Assembly (NCBI GenBank): GCA_038131795.1
Contig: JAYPQE010000003.1
Span: forward strand, 1,116,001 to 1,180,000
Direction of reading: 5' to 3'
Length of the DNA: 64,000 bases
Source: Eutrophobius brisbanensis
Lineage (GTDB): Bacteria; Pseudomonadota; Gammaproteobacteria; Eutrophobiales; Eutrophobiaceae
The stretch's first letter is position 1, and each line of letters starts with the position of its first letter. Made by a program: the position numbers and the translations under genes. The notes under the pieces are model-generated. The model ran no database searches. It saw only the letters and a program-made list of their open reading frames with translations, and was not told the DNA's origin. This document shows, piece by piece, positions 36,602 to 45,435 of this stretch.

Positions 36602-37288
36602 ATGAGGTTACGTCAATTATCAGTATTCATATCTTTGGTACTAATATTTTTTACTCAACTATCTGTTGCACAGTCAGGTCCTGCACATGAGATGACATTT
36701 TTCGTGACCAGTACAACACAAAACGGGAACCTGAGTGGACTGGAAGGCGCCGATGCCATTTGCCAGACACTTGCCTCAGCAGCAGGGGCCGGCCACCATA
36801 CCTGGCGGGCCTACCTCAGCACCCATGGCACACAGTCCACACCTGCAGTAAATGCTCGCGATCGGATTGGTAATGGTCCATGGTATAACGCAGAGGGTAT
36901 TAAGATAGCATCCAGTGTTGCCGATTTACATGGTGATATTCAACGTGACAGTAATTTAATTTACCGGGAAACTGCACTCACAGAGAAAGGTGAACTGGTA
37001 AATGGACGTGTTCGTCCCGATGGTACAAACAATGAACATGACATAATAACAGGTTCAGATTCCCATGGCCGTGCATTCCCCCCCGGCACCGCATCTGCAG
37101 GCAATAACCTGACCTGCAATAACTGGACCTATGACGGACCGGACGGCAGTGCAATGATTGGCCATCATGACCGCCTCAGTGGCTGGAACACATCATGGAA
37201 TTCATCCCATGCAACACGAGGATGTTCCCTGGAGAACTTCAGGTCAACAGGTGGTGCTGGAAGATTTTATTGTTTTGCAGCAGATTAA
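36602..37288 (+). CDS. Secreted lectin-fold protein (DUF1554-like)
   Basis: A 228-residue protein with a signal peptide (about 1-23, cleavage near SVAQS). The mature part begins with FFVTSTTQNGNLSGLEGADA and ends with SLENFRSTGGAGRFYCFAAD. Conserved cysteines and Trp residues (CNNWTYDG) resemble the C-type-lectin/endostatin-like DUF1554 proteins best known from Leptospira and some environmental bacteria. A secreted or surface binding role is likely. The ligand is unknown. A strong AAAGGGG site precedes the ATG. Confidence 0.68.
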   Translation: MRLRQLSVFISLVLIFFTQLSVAQSGPAHEMTFFVTSTTQNGNLSGLEGADAICQTLASAAGAGHHTWRAYLSTHGTQSTPAVNARDRIGNGPWYNAEGIKIASSVADLHGDIQRDSNLIYRETALTEKGELVNGRVRPDGTNNEHDIITGSDSHGRAFPPGTASAGNNLTCNNWTYDGPDGSAMIGHHDRLSGWNTSWNSSHATRGCSLENFRSTGGAGRFYCFAAD

Positions 37289-37384
37289 ATATCATACCCT
37301 GTTTCGTAATTACAGCCGCCTGTTTTCTAACAGGGCCTAATAATCTGATAACTGAATTATGTAATTTGCAGTAGAGGTGCTTGA

Positions 37385-37981
37385 GTGAATTTTGAAGATA
37401 TAGTTGATAGCCTAGTCATCTTTTACGATACCTATTCTATAAATGTATTCCTGACATTGCTGGTAATCATCTGTATTTACATAATTAGTAAATCAACCAG
37501 ACCTAAAATCAAGGAATCCATTGAAACCAGTAAGTTTAAAGATGAGTTACTGAAAACCGCCAGCCATTATGCAAACGGTATATTGTTACTATTTACAGTA
37601 CCGGTATTATTGGTGATCTGGGGATTTGACTTCAGGAACCTGTTATTATTATCAACAGGCATATTGACGCTTACCGGCGTTGCCTTATTTGCCAACTGGT
37701 CGATTCTCAGTAATGTCACAGCTTTTTTTATTATACTTTTGCACCCAACGTTTAGACGTGGAAACTACATCAGGATTATAGATATTGATAATTATATTGA
37801 AGGATATATAGCCGAAATTAATATGTTCAATATTCGCCTGATTACCGAAGACCGTGAATATATAATTTATCCAAATAATTTATTTATCTCCCGGCCGTGC
37901 ATCATCAACCCGCGAAAACAATACTTTTCTGTAGGCAAGATTACAAATTTCAGTTCTCAAAGTGATGGTGAAAAAAATTAA
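37385..37981 (+). CDS. Short MscS-family mechanosensitive channel protein
   Basis: A 198-residue protein with three to four hydrophobic helices. The pore-helix region (LTLTGVALFANWSILSNVTA) and the beta domain (RRGNYIRIIDIDNYIEGYIA, EYIIYPNNLF) are typical of MscS. It lacks most of the cytoplasmic C-terminal domain of MscS (286 residues). It starts with GTG at 37385. Its stop overlaps the next ATG (TAATG). Confidence 0.85.
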   Translation: MNFEDIVDSLVIFYDTYSINVFLTLLVIICIYIISKSTRPKIKESIETSKFKDELLKTASHYANGILLLFTVPVLLVIWGFDFRNLLLLSTGILTLTGVALFANWSILSNVTAFFIILLHPTFRRGNYIRIIDIDNYIEGYIAEINMFNIRLITEDREYIIYPNNLFISRPCIINPRKQYFSVGKITNFSSQSDGEKN

Positions 37982-38646
37982 TGAATATCACCCTGGCATT
38001 TGATGTTTACGGTACACTCGTAGACACCAGTGGGGTTGTCGATTTATTAACTGAGATGGTTGGCGATAAAGCCCGCTTATTTTCAGAAACCTGGCGCAAC
38101 AAACAACTGGAATATTCTTTTCGCCGAGGACTGATGGGTGATTATGTCACCTTTTCCACATGTACCCGCCAGGCACTGGAATACACCTGTCAACATCTTG
38201 GAAGTAAACTATCTACCTCCCAGATAGAAGTCCTGCTGGTTAAATATAATTCCCTGCCCGCGTTTGACGATGCCAAGCAGGCATTACCCAGCCTGCAGGA
38301 CTTAGGCCATCAGTTGTATGCATTCTCTAATGGAGACCCGCATTCAGTGGGTACAGTTTTAAATTCCGCAGGGATTCGAGATTATTTTGCTGGCATCATC
38401 AGTGTGGATGATATAGCGACATTTAAACCCAACCCGGCCGTTTACCAGCATTTTGTCAATAAAACCGGTGCCGATATAAATAGCACCTGGCTTATTTCCT
38501 CAAATCCATTTGACGTGATTGGGGCATTGAATGCCGGTTTGAAAGCGATCTGGATAAAGCGCTCAGATCTAATGGTATTTGATCCATGGGACTATGAACC
38601 AACCGCTGAGATCCGTTCATTAGAGGAAATATCTGACATTATTTAA
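37981..38646 (+). CDS. HAD-superfamily hydrolase, haloacid dehalogenase type II-like
   Basis: A 221-residue HAD hydrolase. Motif I is FDVYGTLVDTSG (nucleophile Asp), motif II is FSNGDPHSV, the motif III Lys is in ATFKPNPAVY, and motif IV is WLISSNPFDVIGALNAGLKA, with Asn in place of an acidic residue. The DVYGTL start and the SSNPFD motif are typical of L-2-haloacid dehalogenases. It is translationally coupled to the MscS-like gene. The actual substrate is unproved. Confidence 0.85.
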   Translation: MNITLAFDVYGTLVDTSGVVDLLTEMVGDKARLFSETWRNKQLEYSFRRGLMGDYVTFSTCTRQALEYTCQHLGSKLSTSQIEVLLVKYNSLPAFDDAKQALPSLQDLGHQLYAFSNGDPHSVGTVLNSAGIRDYFAGIISVDDIATFKPNPAVYQHFVNKTGADINSTWLISSNPFDVIGALNAGLKAIWIKRSDLMVFDPWDYEPTAEIRSLEEISDII

Positions 38647-38647
38647 T

Positions 38648-39091
38648 TCACTCGGGTAAGGCTGATCGATGAAACTGGGCGATCTTCCACTCTCCCTCCC
38701 GCTTTGCCACTACAATGGTAACTCTTCCATTTGAAATGGTCTGTTCCCCATTCCGGGTACCGGTGATCGTATCAAGCCCCGAAAAGACAATTACCGAATC
38801 AGACAAAACCAATTCAGAATAACTGTTTAATGTTGCTGTCCTGGGACGATCATTTAACAGTGCCTTTTCAAAGTACTTCCTGATGCCACTGGAATCTAAA
38901 ACAACAGACTGACTCCCGGTCCCCAAAAATAACGCATCGTGGGAATACAGACTTATAATTTTATCAACATCGGCATTGGCAAATGCGCCAGACCATTCAT
39001 CCAGAACATGCAATGCATCATCCAGCGGTTCAGAGTGTAGTAAAACAGGTGTTAATAAAATACATACAAAAACCCAATAATATCTGAACAT
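38648..39091 (-). CDS. Secreted NTF2-like (DUF4440/SgcJ-type) protein
   Basis: A 147-residue protein with a signal peptide (about 1-20, ending LLHSEP). An NTF2-like domain follows: LDEWSGAFANADVDKIISLY, SHDALFLGTGS, and the end strand REGEWKIAQFHRSALPE. The family includes ketosteroid-isomerase-like proteins, often of unknown function. It is convergent with the HAD gene, with one base between them. Confidence 0.78.
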   Translation of the reverse strand: MFRYYWVFVCILLTPVLLHSEPLDDALHVLDEWSGAFANADVDKIISLYSHDALFLGTGSQSVVLDSSGIRKYFEKALLNDRPRTATLNSYSELVLSDSVIVFSGLDTITGTRNGEQTISNGRVTIVVAKREGEWKIAQFHRSALPE

Positions 39092-39206
39092 AATGACCTC
39101 TATATGTTAATGATTAAAACATTGTTGTAAGATTAATCCCAATAATAATACCAAACACGAACAATCTGGAAGATATTAAAGTGCAGGTTATTCAACAGGG
39201 GGCTGG

Positions 39207-40796
39207 ATGACAATCGTTTCTTTTATTTTTTTTACCGCGCTGGTTGCAATAATTACAATCCTCTTAACGCGTAAAGATGATCATCATTCAATCACCGGAT
39301 ATTTTCTGGCTGGCCGGACCTTGTCCTGGCCACTTATCGCAGGGTCACTATTATTAACTAACCTCTCTACTGAACAGATGGTCGGACTAAATGGGGCGGC
39401 CTATATAGATGGCTTGTCTGTGATGGCCTGGGAGGTGATTGCCGTTATTGCGCTGGTTGCCATGGCATTGTTTTTCCTGCCAAGGTTCCTGAAATACGGT
39501 GTCACAACTGTTCCTGAATACCTGGAGATTCGCTACGACCACCAGACCCAGGTGATAACAAATATTATATTTTTATCTGCCTATGCTCTGATACTGTTAC
39601 CCATCATTTTGTACACGGGTGCAACCGGTCTTATGGGTATACTCGATCTACCGGAGATCCTGGGAATAGAATCAAGGGCCACGCTGCTCTGGCTGGTAGT
39701 CTGGACGGTAGGGATCATTGGTTCCTTATATGCACTGTTTGGCGGCTTACGCACAGTTGCGGTATCCGATACAATTAATGGAATTGGTCTATTAATAGGC
39801 GGGTTTATGATTGCCTGGTTTAGCCTGTCTACCCTGGGTAACGGCAGCCTGTCAGCTGGTCTTGATGTACTTACCCAAACATGTCCTGAACGGTTAAACT
39901 CAATCGGCAGCGATGAAAGTTCAGTTCCCTTCTCTACCTTGTTCAGCGGTGTTTTGTTATTGCACTTTTTCTACTGGACCTCCAATCAACAGATCATTCA
40001 AAGGACGTTTGGGGCAAAATCACTTGCCGAGGGACAAAAAGGTGTCATGGCAACTGGCCTGCTAAAATTACTCGGCCCATTATTCCTGGTTTTACCTGGA
40101 ATTGTGGCGTATTCCATGTTCCCCGATCTGGGAAAAGAAAATGCAGACCAGGCGTATGGGATGCTGGTTAACCGTGTCCTGCCGGCTGGGTTTGCCGGTT
40201 TCTTTGCTGCGGTCATGATGGGTGCAATTTTGTCCAGCTACAATTCAGCACTCAACAGTACCTGTACGCTTTTCAGTCTAGGCCTATATAAAAAAATAAT
40301 TAACAAACAAGCCAGTAATGAGCAGGTGATTAAAAGCGGTAAAATTTTTGGCTGGATACTGGCTGTCTTCTCCATGTCTACAGCACCGTTACTCATGCGC
40401 CATGAAAGTATCTTTGCATATCTACAAAAAATGAATGGGCTTTATTTTATTCCTATTTTTTCTGTCGTTATTTGCGGCATGCTATTTAAAAAGGTCCCAC
40501 CTGTCGCGGCAAAGATTGCATTGATATCTGGTCTCATCATTATTGGTTGTGGATATTTTGTTAGCCCGTTTACTGATATGGTCAGTTCAATCCATGAATT
40601 TCATTTTCTGGGCCTGGTATTTTTACTATTGATCACTATATTACTGGCATTCAGTCTGATTAAACCAGCCGTAAATAAAAAGGAAGAGTTAACTGAGTAT
40701 GTGGTAGACATGACACCGTGGCCACTGGTCAAGGTGGCAGGTGCGGTACTGGTGACCCTGGTCGTTCTGATTTATGCTGCCTTTGCAGATTTTTAA
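39207..40796 (+). CDS. Sodium:solute symporter (SSS family, SglT/YidK-like)
   Basis: A 529-residue protein with about 14 membrane segments. SSS marks include DDHHSITGYFLAGRTLSWPL at the N terminus, LYALFGGLRTVAVSDTINGI and GAILSSYNSALNSTCTLFSLGLY. The pattern is closest to the galactose/Na+ SglT subfamily, but the substrate cannot be set from sequence. It ends 4 bp from the convergent cyclophilin gene. Confidence 0.9.
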   Translation: MTIVSFIFFTALVAIITILLTRKDDHHSITGYFLAGRTLSWPLIAGSLLLTNLSTEQMVGLNGAAYIDGLSVMAWEVIAVIALVAMALFFLPRFLKYGVTTVPEYLEIRYDHQTQVITNIIFLSAYALILLPIILYTGATGLMGILDLPEILGIESRATLLWLVVWTVGIIGSLYALFGGLRTVAVSDTINGIGLLIGGFMIAWFSLSTLGNGSLSAGLDVLTQTCPERLNSIGSDESSVPFSTLFSGVLLLHFFYWTSNQQIIQRTFGAKSLAEGQKGVMATGLLKLLGPLFLVLPGIVAYSMFPDLGKENADQAYGMLVNRVLPAGFAGFFAAVMMGAILSSYNSALNSTCTLFSLGLYKKIINKQASNEQVIKSGKIFGWILAVFSMSTAPLLMRHESIFAYLQKMNGLYFIPIFSVVICGMLFKKVPPVAAKIALISGLIIIGCGYFVSPFTDMVSSIHEFHFLGLVFLLLITILLAFSLIKPAVNKKEELTEYVVDMTPWPLVKVAGAVLVTLVVLIYAAFADF

Positions 40797-40800
40797 CAGC

Positions 40801-42576
40801 TTAACCGTACTTTTTCTGTCTGTGTCTAAAGACCAGGGCCGCAAGGACCAGTAAGGTAACCGCGATTGCCGCAAGCGGATAGACAACGGCATAGACTACG
40901 GGTGTCAATAAAATACGTGTAAGACTTCTTAAAATTGGATTATCTGCTATCACATCAGCAACGGGTGGAGAATATTGATAATACAGGGCAACAAAACGTC
41001 TTCCAATACCTGTATGCAATAACACCTCATCACGAAAATCTCTTAATTCTTTCACATGAGGATGCATATAAGAACCATAGGCTGCCGTGGCAATAAAACA
41101 AAGTCCACCTCCCCCGCCATTATTATTAGGGGTCGGGGTGGGATTATTGCCTGTACCATCTTCCGGCGGGTTATCAGGTACTGCATCTTCACCTGTGATA
41201 GTCAGAATACTATCAGATGCTATATTACTATCGCTTGTTGTTACGAGGGAATATGTTGCGGTTCGATCGGGCCTGTCACAATTCAGGGTCCAGGTTCTCA
41301 ATACACTTTTAGATGCATCTGGCAGTACCTGGCCGAAATCAATAACTATGTCATCCTGAACTTGATCATCCAGGCTTCCCGATATTGTGACCACGACATT
41401 TTCTGCCGTGTCGGGACCATCATTGGTTATCGCTACAAAAAAATCGAACCCATCTGGAAAACTTGTAGTACAACCTTGTTCAAAAAACGTGTCGGTACTG
41501 ACACTGAGCCTTAAATTTGAACAGGTTGTACTACCACCAACAAACACCGTAGAGATAGCACTATTATTCTCTGTATTGGTATCCAGGCCTGCAAAATCAG
41601 AAAGTTCTACCCTGTTAACAAAACATTCCGGATCGGCAAACTGCTGAGGAATGGCCGGCAGTGTTAAGGTGGCATTTGAACCGGTCGTTAATGTGTCAAT
41701 TGACCAAATCCCGGTATCAACATCGTAAGTCCCAATACTGGCAAATGGTGTCAGTCCAGAAGGAACGGCCATACCTTCCGGTAATGCTTCAGTTATCTCA
41801 ATTTCATTGGCATCATCCGCCCCATTATTTGTAACTGTCACGGTATACTCAACGGAATTATTCAGGGCTGGCTCTGAGATATTGACTGTATTGGTAATGG
41901 CAAGGTCGGTGATTTCATTTAAATCATCCGGCAGGCTTAACTGGGTGAAGACCAGGTGTTCTTCGGAAATCACCCCCACTCCCGGGTAATCAATCAAAGG
42001 CAGCTCGGTAAAATCAGCACCGGATGTTTCCGAAGCATCAAAAACCTCCAGAGCATGAATTTGATCTACGATAGCCATACCATCACCGAGGACAACACCA
42101 AATACCGTAAAACCTCCATTCTGGTTATCCAGATTTTCTGAATTATCTGCCACATTAATAAACCATGAACTGGTGGCGCTATTCGGGTTACCTCCTACTT
42201 TGGCCATGGAAACGGTGCCCCTGATATTAGAGCGACCAAATTCATTTTCAACGGGGTCCTTTTTTTCAATCTCTTCCAGGGTCTCATCGACTAAAGTATA
42301 TGACCCTGCCTGGATGACGAATCCAGTAGCGCTTCGGTGAACAAAAGAATTTTCAAAACTACCGTCATTAATATAGGTAATAAAATTTTCGACGGTTTTT
42401 GGGGCTTCGTCTTCAAGCAGATCAATCTGAAAATTTCCCAGAGGTGTTTCAACAACCATGATAATGGCATTTACCTGAACAGATAACAGTAGTAATGCTA
42501 TGAGTGTCAGTATTTTTTTAGCTTGTCCATATCCTATCTTTAACACCTGATTCTCCCGGGCTGGTTCTTGCGGCAT
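40801..42576 (-). CDS. Cyclophilin-type peptidyl-prolyl isomerase fused to DUF11 repeats and a CFI-box C-terminus
   Basis: A 591-residue mosaic. There is a hydrophobic leader (about 20-37), a cyclophilin domain (38-213, with FENSFVHRS and the FTVFGVV motif), a DUF11/CARDB-like beta domain (222-345), a second such domain (355-462) and a Pro/Asn/Gly linker. The box CFIATAAYGS is at 493-502, followed by an amphipathic region and a final membrane helix (about 566-585) with a basic end. The CFI box and TM are known C-terminal anchoring or sorting modules. The start may be later than the first ATG. It is probably a surface-attached foldase. Confidence 0.85.
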   Translation of the reverse strand: MPQEPARENQVLKIGYGQAKKILTLIALLLLSVQVNAIIMVVETPLGNFQIDLLEDEAPKTVENFITYINDGSFENSFVHRSATGFVIQAGSYTLVDETLEEIEKKDPVENEFGRSNIRGTVSMAKVGGNPNSATSSWFINVADNSENLDNQNGGFTVFGVVLGDGMAIVDQIHALEVFDASETSGADFTELPLIDYPGVGVISEEHLVFTQLSLPDDLNEITDLAITNTVNISEPALNNSVEYTVTVTNNGADDANEIEITEALPEGMAVPSGLTPFASIGTYDVDTGIWSIDTLTTGSNATLTLPAIPQQFADPECFVNRVELSDFAGLDTNTENNSAISTVFVGGSTTCSNLRLSVSTDTFFEQGCTTSFPDGFDFFVAITNDGPDTAENVVVTISGSLDDQVQDDIVIDFGQVLPDASKSVLRTWTLNCDRPDRTATYSLVTTSDSNIASDSILTITGEDAVPDNPPEDGTGNNPTPTPNNNGGGGGLCFIATAAYGSYMHPHVKELRDFRDEVLLHTGIGRRFVALYYQYSPPVADVIADNPILRSLTRILLTPVVYAVVYPLAAIAVTLLVLAALVFRHRQKKYG

Positions 42577-42798
42577 GTATACAATGTCCAGTGAACATTA
42601 TTTGATATTTCACCAATCAGACACAATTAGAATTTTTTTAATAATCAATTATCTAACGCGGGTAGGAAATTATAGTATACATCCGGTCAGTAATTCACAC
42701 ATATGTCAGGCGAATATTATATTAAATTACGCCTAAAGTTACACCTTCAACCGCTGGCATTATTAGTAATAATGCCAAATGGCCTAATAAGATCGGTT
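42577..42798. other. Intergenic interval with a 23-bp palindrome
   Basis: The stretch between the DUF4159 gene and the start of the cyclophilin gene holds a near-perfect hairpin at 42755-42777 (arms TGGCATTATT and AATAATGCCA around AGT). It lies 22 bp after the end of the minus-strand DUF4159 gene, but no T-run follows, so it is a weak terminator or a protein-binding site. No gene is seen. Confidence 0.5.
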
Positions 42799-43581
42799 CT
42801 AGTGGGTCATGGAATAGACCACCGCATTAACCCCCAGTCTAAATGCATCTGTTGAAGGTTTTAATGGCATCCACCCCTGGTAGTACCACTCCCAGAAATT
42901 GGCCAGATCATTGTTGAATCCAGCAGCAATTCCAACATTGCCATCATCATTTATTATTCCGTGGTAACTGATATCGCCTCCCGGTACGTAGGGGGCCATA
43001 CCGTTTAAATCTTCAAGATTAAAGTGTATCTTGAATAGGGGGTGTGAAGTGTCCAACATAATAAAATTTCTGTCTGCAAAGGCCCTGCGCACATGGTTTT
43101 TCATATTGCCGATTTGTGCAGGGCCGTCAAAGTCATCCATCAAAATGAATCCACCCCTGGCAATGTATTCATACATATTCCTGACTTCCTGCAGTGTCAG
43201 TTCCATTTCACCAGGCTCTGAAACATAGGCAAACGGATACTCAAAAATCTCATCACTGGCGAGATCGAGTATCTGGTATGACATTACGTCAACATTGATA
43301 CCTGTTGTCCTGCGAATAAATTCATTCAGATTCTGGTCCGACTGAGGATAATTGTGAGACCAGCCGCGATGTCCAAACCAGCCGTTTGTACCAAAACGCC
43401 ATCGGGCTACCACCAGTTCGGTTTTGGGCGGTGCATGTTGAGGAATAATATACCTGCCGTAACTTCTGCTTCGATAACTTTGAGAATAAGCAGTAACGGC
43501 AATTGCAGATAAAATTGTTAATACAATAACAGGTCTTAGATGTGATTTTACAAATAAAGGTTTAAGACTCATATTCGTCAC
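42799..43581 (-). CDS. DUF4159 domain protein
   Basis: A 260-residue protein with one N-terminal membrane helix or signal (about 16-33). The DUF4159 pattern is clear: VVARWRFGTNGWFGHRGWSH, YPQSDQNLNEFIRRTTGINV, FEYPFAYVSEPGEMELT and a RGGFILMDDFDG motif. The family often accompanies MoxR/DUF58 operons, but none is seen here. The function is unknown. Confidence 0.85.
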   Translation of the reverse strand: MTNMSLKPLFVKSHLRPVIVLTILSAIAVTAYSQSYRSRSYGRYIIPQHAPPKTELVVARWRFGTNGWFGHRGWSHNYPQSDQNLNEFIRRTTGINVDVMSYQILDLASDEIFEYPFAYVSEPGEMELTLQEVRNMYEYIARGGFILMDDFDGPAQIGNMKNHVRRAFADRNFIMLDTSHPLFKIHFNLEDLNGMAPYVPGGDISYHGIINDDGNVGIAAGFNNDLANFWEWYYQGWMPLKPSTDAFRLGVNAVVYSMTH

Positions 43582-43631
43582 ATATTACTCTAAATATCTG
43601 GTATTCTGAACCAGAGATTAGTAAACGTGTA

Positions 43632-43901
43632 TTATCTTGAACGGATCCGACTCCCGTCGTCCAGGTTATCGCCCGGGTGGTTAATAATCACGTCTCCTTC
43701 ATTAATACCTGACAATATCTGGTTCATCAATTCACTCTTTTGCTCGGGCTCCACCATCCTCAGTTCAGCAATATCCTCTACCATGGCATACAGGGCCTAA
43801 TCACCATTAATACGAAACAGGGCACTGGATGGCACCTGTAATACATTATCTTCTTCCCATAGAACAAATGCAGTCTCAATACGGTAACTATCTCCCAGGC
43901 G
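43632..43901 (-). pseudogene. 3' fragment of a MacA-like periplasmic adaptor (HlyD family)
   Basis: The minus-strand frame reads LGDSYRIETAFVLWEEDNVL then QVPSSALFRINGD, then TAG at 43797-43799. It continues in the same frame as ALYAMVEDIAELRMVEPEQK to INEGDVIINHPGDNLDDGSR and a stop at 43632. This is the C-terminal barrel of an HlyD/MacA adaptor. The stop replaces the Trp usually found after ...GD (TGG to TAG). The N-terminal two thirds are missing, cut off by the IS remnant that begins at 43902. Confidence 0.8.
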
Positions 43902-44272
43902 TGACCTGCCCCCAGTAACGGTACCACTTTCAAAGTTAGAATTTGGGTTTAATTGACTGCTGTACTCCTTGATGTGTTGGCATGACAAGTCGTGGTGATT
44001 TTGTCTCTATCATCACTGCCTGCGGTGCCGGTGACCGGTAGTTTAGTGAGCTGTATGGCCGGACTTGATTATAATGATTTCGCCACCATTCAATCAAGAA
44101 TCGAATATGCTCGGGCGCACCTCGCTCAGCAAACAGGTCATTTAAACAATCCAGCACATCAGTTGAATTAAGCTGCCGCTTCGTCCTGATGGCCAGGCAC
44201 TCATGGGTATATTCATCAATGACCGTCAGCATTCGAACTTAAAAACTGGTACCGTTTTAGGGGGGCAGGTCA
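43902..44272 (-). mobile_element. Internally deleted IS3-family element (IS407-group-like), 371 bp
   Basis: The ends are inverted repeats. TGACCTGCCCCC at 43902-43913, and its inverted copy at 44261-44272, extend with gaps to a shared AACGGTACCA. Inside, a minus-strand frame (43936-44232) encodes an OrfB piece with VIDEYTHECLAIRTKRQL (first catalytic Asp) joined to LIEWWRNHYNQVRPYSSLNY. The second Asp (SDNG segment) and the Glu segment are deleted, so it is dead. The flanks (GGCG and AAAT) are not a target duplication. The element sits between two fragments of one transporter operon. Confidence 0.82.
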
Positions 44273-44712
44273 AAATAGTCCATGCGTTCAGTCAAATTAA
44301 CCAATGCCAGGGCATCTTTAGGGTCCAGTGGGTTCTCGGCTATTTCTGTGACGATTGAGACATTTTACAGGGCCGTTAAACTGGGAATAAGATTGTAAAA
44401 CTGGAATACAAATCCCACATGCTCTCTTCTATATTCAGTCAACTCCGATTCCGTGGCATGGGTAAGGTCATGTTCTTCATAAAACACATTACCCATGGTA
44501 GGTCTGTCCAGCCCTCCCAGTATATTCATATAGGTGGATTTACCACTGCCTGACGCCCCGAGTAAAACAACGAGTTCACCTGCGTAGAGCTCTGAATCAA
44601 TTCCACGCAGGGCATGGACCTTCACGTCCCCCATCTCATAGGTTTTAGTCAGCCCACGTGTCCGAAATACCGCCTCGGGACTTTGTCTGATATCCTGTGC
44701 ACTTTCATTCAT
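44273..44712 (-). pseudogene. 5' fragment of a MacB/LolD-type ABC transporter ATPase
   Basis: It begins MNESAQDIRQSPEAVFRTRG, with Walker A GASGSGKST and the Q-loop FVFQFYNLIPSLTAL. A TAA at 44365-44367 replaces the Glu of the usual LTA-x-ENV motif. The frame continues as NVSIVTEIAENPLDPKDALA and LVNLTERMDYF, then enters the IS end. The signature motif, Walker B and H-loop are gone. This was a MacB-type ATPase working with the adaptor fragment on the other side of the IS. Confidence 0.85.
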
Positions 44713-44768
44713 AATATTTAAAAGTGTAGCATTGATTAACCCTTTAACTATCAGGAACTTATCTGAAA

Positions 44769-45431
44769 ATGGAGTATTTGCCCGCAGTAGAAGTTAAAAC
44801 ATCTCATCATATTGATTCCAGTGTCATCTGGTTACACGGCCTTGGGGCTGATGGCCATGATTTTGAACCCATTGTACCGGAGCTGAGACTACCTGAATCG
44901 GCAGGTGTCCGTTTTGTATTTCCACACGCACCCTCCATTCCTGTCACAATTAATGGCGGCATGGTTATGCCTGCCTGGTACGATATTATCGACATGACCA
45001 TGGACAGACATATTGATCATGATCAAATCATGAAGTCATCTGCTGAGATTATTAAACTAATTCAGCGGGAAATTGAGCGTGGGATAAAATCCGAACGCAT
45101 CGTCATTGCCGGTTTCTCCCAGGGCGGTGCAGTTGCCTACCAGGTGGCCCTGACATATGCCGTACCATTGGCAGGATTAATGGCGCTGTCTACCTATCTT
45201 GCAACCTCTGAAACCATCAAACCTCATCAGGCCAACCAGAACCTGCCCATTCTTATCTGTCATGGTACATATGACATGGTGGTCCCGGAGCCGCTGGGTA
45301 AGAAAGCTGTTGATGCCATTGAATACCTGGGTTATCACCCGGAATACCTGACCTATCCTATACAACATAGTGTCAGTGCAGAGGAGATAGCGGATATATC
45401 AGATTGGTTAATTAAAGTCCTGAAACTCTGA
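44769..45431 (+). CDS. Carboxylesterase/phospholipase family alpha/beta hydrolase
   Basis: A 220-residue hydrolase. The oxyanion-region start is VIWLHGLGADGHDFEPIVPE, the nucleophile elbow is AGFSQGGAVAYQ, and the Asp is in CHGTYDMVVPEPLG. The His is expected in the last segment (YPIQHSVSAEE). It is the bacterial acyl-protein-thioesterase/EstB-like group, active on short acyl esters. It is a single gene divergent from the ABC remnant. Confidence 0.9.
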   Translation: MEYLPAVEVKTSHHIDSSVIWLHGLGADGHDFEPIVPELRLPESAGVRFVFPHAPSIPVTINGGMVMPAWYDIIDMTMDRHIDHDQIMKSSAEIIKLIQREIERGIKSERIVIAGFSQGGAVAYQVALTYAVPLAGLMALSTYLATSETIKPHQANQNLPILICHGTYDMVVPEPLGKKAVDAIEYLGYHPEYLTYPIQHSVSAEEIADISDWLIKVLKL

Positions 45432-45435
45432 TTTC

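Noticed and set aside
43902..44272. An intact IS3-family insertion with target duplication
   Set aside because: The element is 371 bp, lacks two catalytic segments and has unequal 4-bp flanks.
44365..44712. A 115-residue mini ATPase as a functional gene
   Set aside because: It has Walker A and the Q-loop but no signature motif, Walker B or H-loop, and the homologous sequence goes on after the stop until the IS end.
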